Origin: Desulfobacterales bacterium
GTDB taxonomy: Bacteria > Desulfobacterota > Desulfobacteria > Desulfobacterales > C00003060
DNA: 6,711 nt
Assembly (NCBI GenBank): GCA_030668505.1
Contig: DAOUTV010000100.1
Span: 1-6,711, forward strand
Reading direction: 5' to 3'
The notes under the pieces were generated by a model. It had not been told where the DNA came from. It made no database searches and worked only from the letters and a program-made list of their open reading frames with translations. The position numbers and the translations under genes are program-made. Position 1 is the first letter of the stretch; each line of letters opens with the position of its first letter. Shown piece after piece: positions 5,817 to 6,711 of this stretch.

Positions 5817-6098
5817 ATGAAAAGGCTTACAGTTGAAGCGATCATCATACCGATAGCAGATGGGGTTGCGCTTAAACCCTGTGTTGGTCCTGAAGACAGG
5901 ATAACAGAGGCACTTGAGGTCATGCTCAAGAATGACTTGAAGCGGATTGCCGTAACCCGGGGAAAGAAGGTTCTTGGCATGATCAGGCTTGAGGATGCCC
6001 TGAAGCAAGTCGGATTGGAAGGGGATCTGAAGTCAAAAGGGAGCCGAAGCGTTATTATCCACGGCCGGAGGATTATGGTGGATGAAAGAGGTACTTAA
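5817..6098 (+). CDS. Small single-CBS-motif protein
   Basis: 93 residues from ATG 5817; in-frame starts at 5793 (101 aa) or 5772 (108 aa, TTG) are possible. Residues about 19-67 follow the CBS pattern: a beta strand and turn, the helix EDRITEALEVMLKNDLK, the strand RIAVTRGKKVLGMI, then RLEDALKQ. CBS motifs normally work as pairs that bind adenine nucleotides, so a single motif implies homodimerisation or pairing with another CBS protein. The tail (about 77-93, RSVIIHGRRIMVDERGT) is basic. There is no signal peptide or membrane segment, so it is probably a cytoplasmic regulatory subunit. The gene lies behind the sigma54 control region and before a probable anion exporter, which suggests a role in regulating transport. 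That role is inference. Confidence 0.72.
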   Translation: MKRLTVEAIIIPIADGVALKPCVGPEDRITEALEVMLKNDLKRIAVTRGKKVLGMIRLEDALKQVGLEGDLKSKGSRSVIIHGRRIMVDERGT

Positions 6099-6177
6099 GA
6101 GCTTGGCCCCGAGGTGAGCGTTGTAGTGATTGGTTTAATAACGGATTCTATATATGATGAAATCGTAAAAAGTCGTC

Positions 6178-6197
6178 ACTCCGGTGAAAACCGGAGT
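6178..6197. repeat. Perfect hairpin with GAAA tetraloop (left half of the element)
   Basis: ACTCCGGT (6178-6185) and ACCGGAGT (6190-6197) form an 8-bp stem closed by GAAA, a stable GNRA-type loop in RNA. A run of five T starts 8 nt later (6206-6210). That is too far for a canonical intrinsic terminator, though partial termination is possible. Confidence 0.7.
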
Positions 6198-6223
6198 CCA
6201 GAGCCTTTTTAACTATCTGAATA

Positions 6224-6251
6224 GACTGGATTCCGGCTTTCGCCGGAATGA
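6224..6251. repeat. Short dispersed hairpin repeat, copy 2 (right half of the element)
   Basis: These 28 bases are identical to 34-61. The 8-bp stem 6230-6237/6242-6249 encloses TTTC, the complement of the GAAA loop in the left half, so the two hairpins are inverted copies with four base differences. Confidence 0.8.
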
Positions 6252-6332
6252 CAAAAAGTGGGATTTTTCGACTTTTTACAAATGCATCATATATGCCACT
6301 TACAAAAAAGCCGAAAAAGGCATGGAAGGGGG

Positions 6333-6344
6333 TGTATAGATACA
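6333..6344. promoter_or_regulatory. Short dyad upstream of the transporter gene, possible operator
   Basis: TGTATAGATACA is a perfect 5-bp inverted repeat with a 2-nt centre, 77 bp before ATG 6421. It could be an operator, but no regulator can be named. No convincing promoter is visible between the palindromic element and the gene. Confidence 0.2.
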
Positions 6345-6420
6345 GCCGGCACGGCGGAGGTTTTTTCCACAGAATATTGGAATAATACGGAAAAACATAC
6401 AGAAAAGGAGAGAGATTGCC

Positions 6421-6711
6421 ATGAATTTCTTTAGACAGTGGGGTGAATTCATGATGATGGGCGCGAGGGCCCTAGCCAGATGGGAAATCGATAACTCAAA
6501 CACCATCCTTCGCGACCGCAAGCGCTTGGCCATACTAGGCCTATCGCTTCTTCCTATCATCATCGGGGGTGTGGCTTTTGCAGAACATTTTGTTGAGCCA
6601 ATTGGCAACGTGATGCCGGAAGTTCTTGGCGGCCATAAGGCCTACAGCCCGGCTTTCTATAATACCTTTATTTTTATCGTATCGATCGCCATAGGCATGG
6701 GCGCCGGCCTG
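6421..6711 (+). CDS. N-terminus of a membrane transporter, probably TauE/SafE (sulfite/anion exporter) family; runs off the window
   Basis: 97 codons are open from ATG 6421 to the window end, behind a good Shine-Dalgarno (AAGGAG, 6405-6410). The first 35 residues are cytoplasmic and charged (MNFFRQWGEFMMMGARALARWEID...). A membrane segment spans about 37-54. A short outside loop contains PEVLGGHKAYSPAFY (66-80), and a second membrane segment starts at about 82 (FIFIVSIAIGMGAGL). From memory, sulfate-reducer TauE/SafE transporters share this MMMGARA...RWE start and the VLGGxKAYxPAFY motif. The core glycine-rich transport motif would lie beyond the window, so the family call is provisional. The 322 bp after the CBS gene include the palindromic element, so shared transcription is uncertain. 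Confidence 0.6.
   Translation, partial: MNFFRQWGEFMMMGARALARWEIDNSNTILRDRKRLAILGLSLLPIIIGGVAFAEHFVEPIGNVMPEVLGGHKAYSPAFYNTFIFIVSIAIGMGAGL

Larger units (their letters stand above)
6150..6294. mobile_element. MITE-like palindromic element, 145 bp
   Basis: The outer arms 6150-6175 and 6269-6294 are inverted repeats with 23 of 26 matches. The inner arms 6175-6200 and 6227-6252 are inverted repeats with 22 of 26 matches. A 26-nt centre lies between the inner arms, and a 16-nt AAAAA...TTTTT insert sits only in the right half. No ORF is present, so it would be non-autonomous. The ends are TA-rich and no clear target duplication can be set. It separates the CBS gene from the transporter gene and would form a long hairpin in a read-through transcript. 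I recall similar repeats in Desulfobacterales genomes, but this is memory, not a search. Confidence 0.75.

Noticed and set aside
1..6711. CRISPR arrays, tRNA or rRNA genes
   Set aside because: No regularly spaced repeats, cloverleaf-like segments or rRNA-like sequence were seen on either strand by eye.

Overview
The window looks like chromosomal DNA of a sulfate-reducer-type deltaproteobacterium (Desulfobacterota, probably Desulfobacterales). The base composition is moderate. The first sensor kinase opens with the 'PTYEQLEQRVKGLEKE' coiled-coil start common in PAS kinases of that group. The intergenic repeats and the final transporter also fit. The assignment rests on recognition, not on a search.

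Layout, all genes on the + strand. Positions 1-389 carry no gene but hold repeats: a small GCCGGAAT-type hairpin (34-61), a ~230-bp highly structured inverted-repeat element (about 91-320), and an 8-bp tandem triplet inside it. 390-1511 encodes an exported FlgT/CsgG-like envelope protein. A good sigma70-type extended -10 promoter (1635-1664) precedes a PAS sensor protein (1781-2701). That protein ends just after its HisKA helix pair and has no ATPase domain. 2829-4163 is a complete two-TM PAS histidine kinase. It overlaps by 4 bp an NtrC-family, sigma54-activating response regulator (4160-5557). The 5558-5816 intergenic region looks like a textbook sigma54 control region. 5817-6098 encodes a small single-CBS-motif protein. 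A 145-bp palindromic MITE-like element (6150-6294) follows. The window ends inside a membrane protein gene (6421-end) that resembles the TauE/SafE sulfite/anion exporter family of sulfate reducers.

The most interesting feature is the arrangement between the regulator and the CBS gene. Two related TGTAAC/GTTACA dyads lie 82 bp apart, followed by an exact match to the IHF consensus, then a -24/-12 promoter with correct GG-N10-GC spacing, then a Shine-Dalgarno and an ATG about 30 nt downstream of the predicted start site. The simplest model is that the kinase senses a signal and phosphorylates the NtrC-type regulator. The regulator binds the two dyads, IHF bends the DNA, and sigma54-RNA polymerase is activated to transcribe the CBS gene and perhaps the transporter. 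A weaker -24/-12-like site in front of the kinase gene may allow autoregulation. The individual families are known. The specific circuit, its ligand and the role of the ATPase-less upstream kinase are inference.
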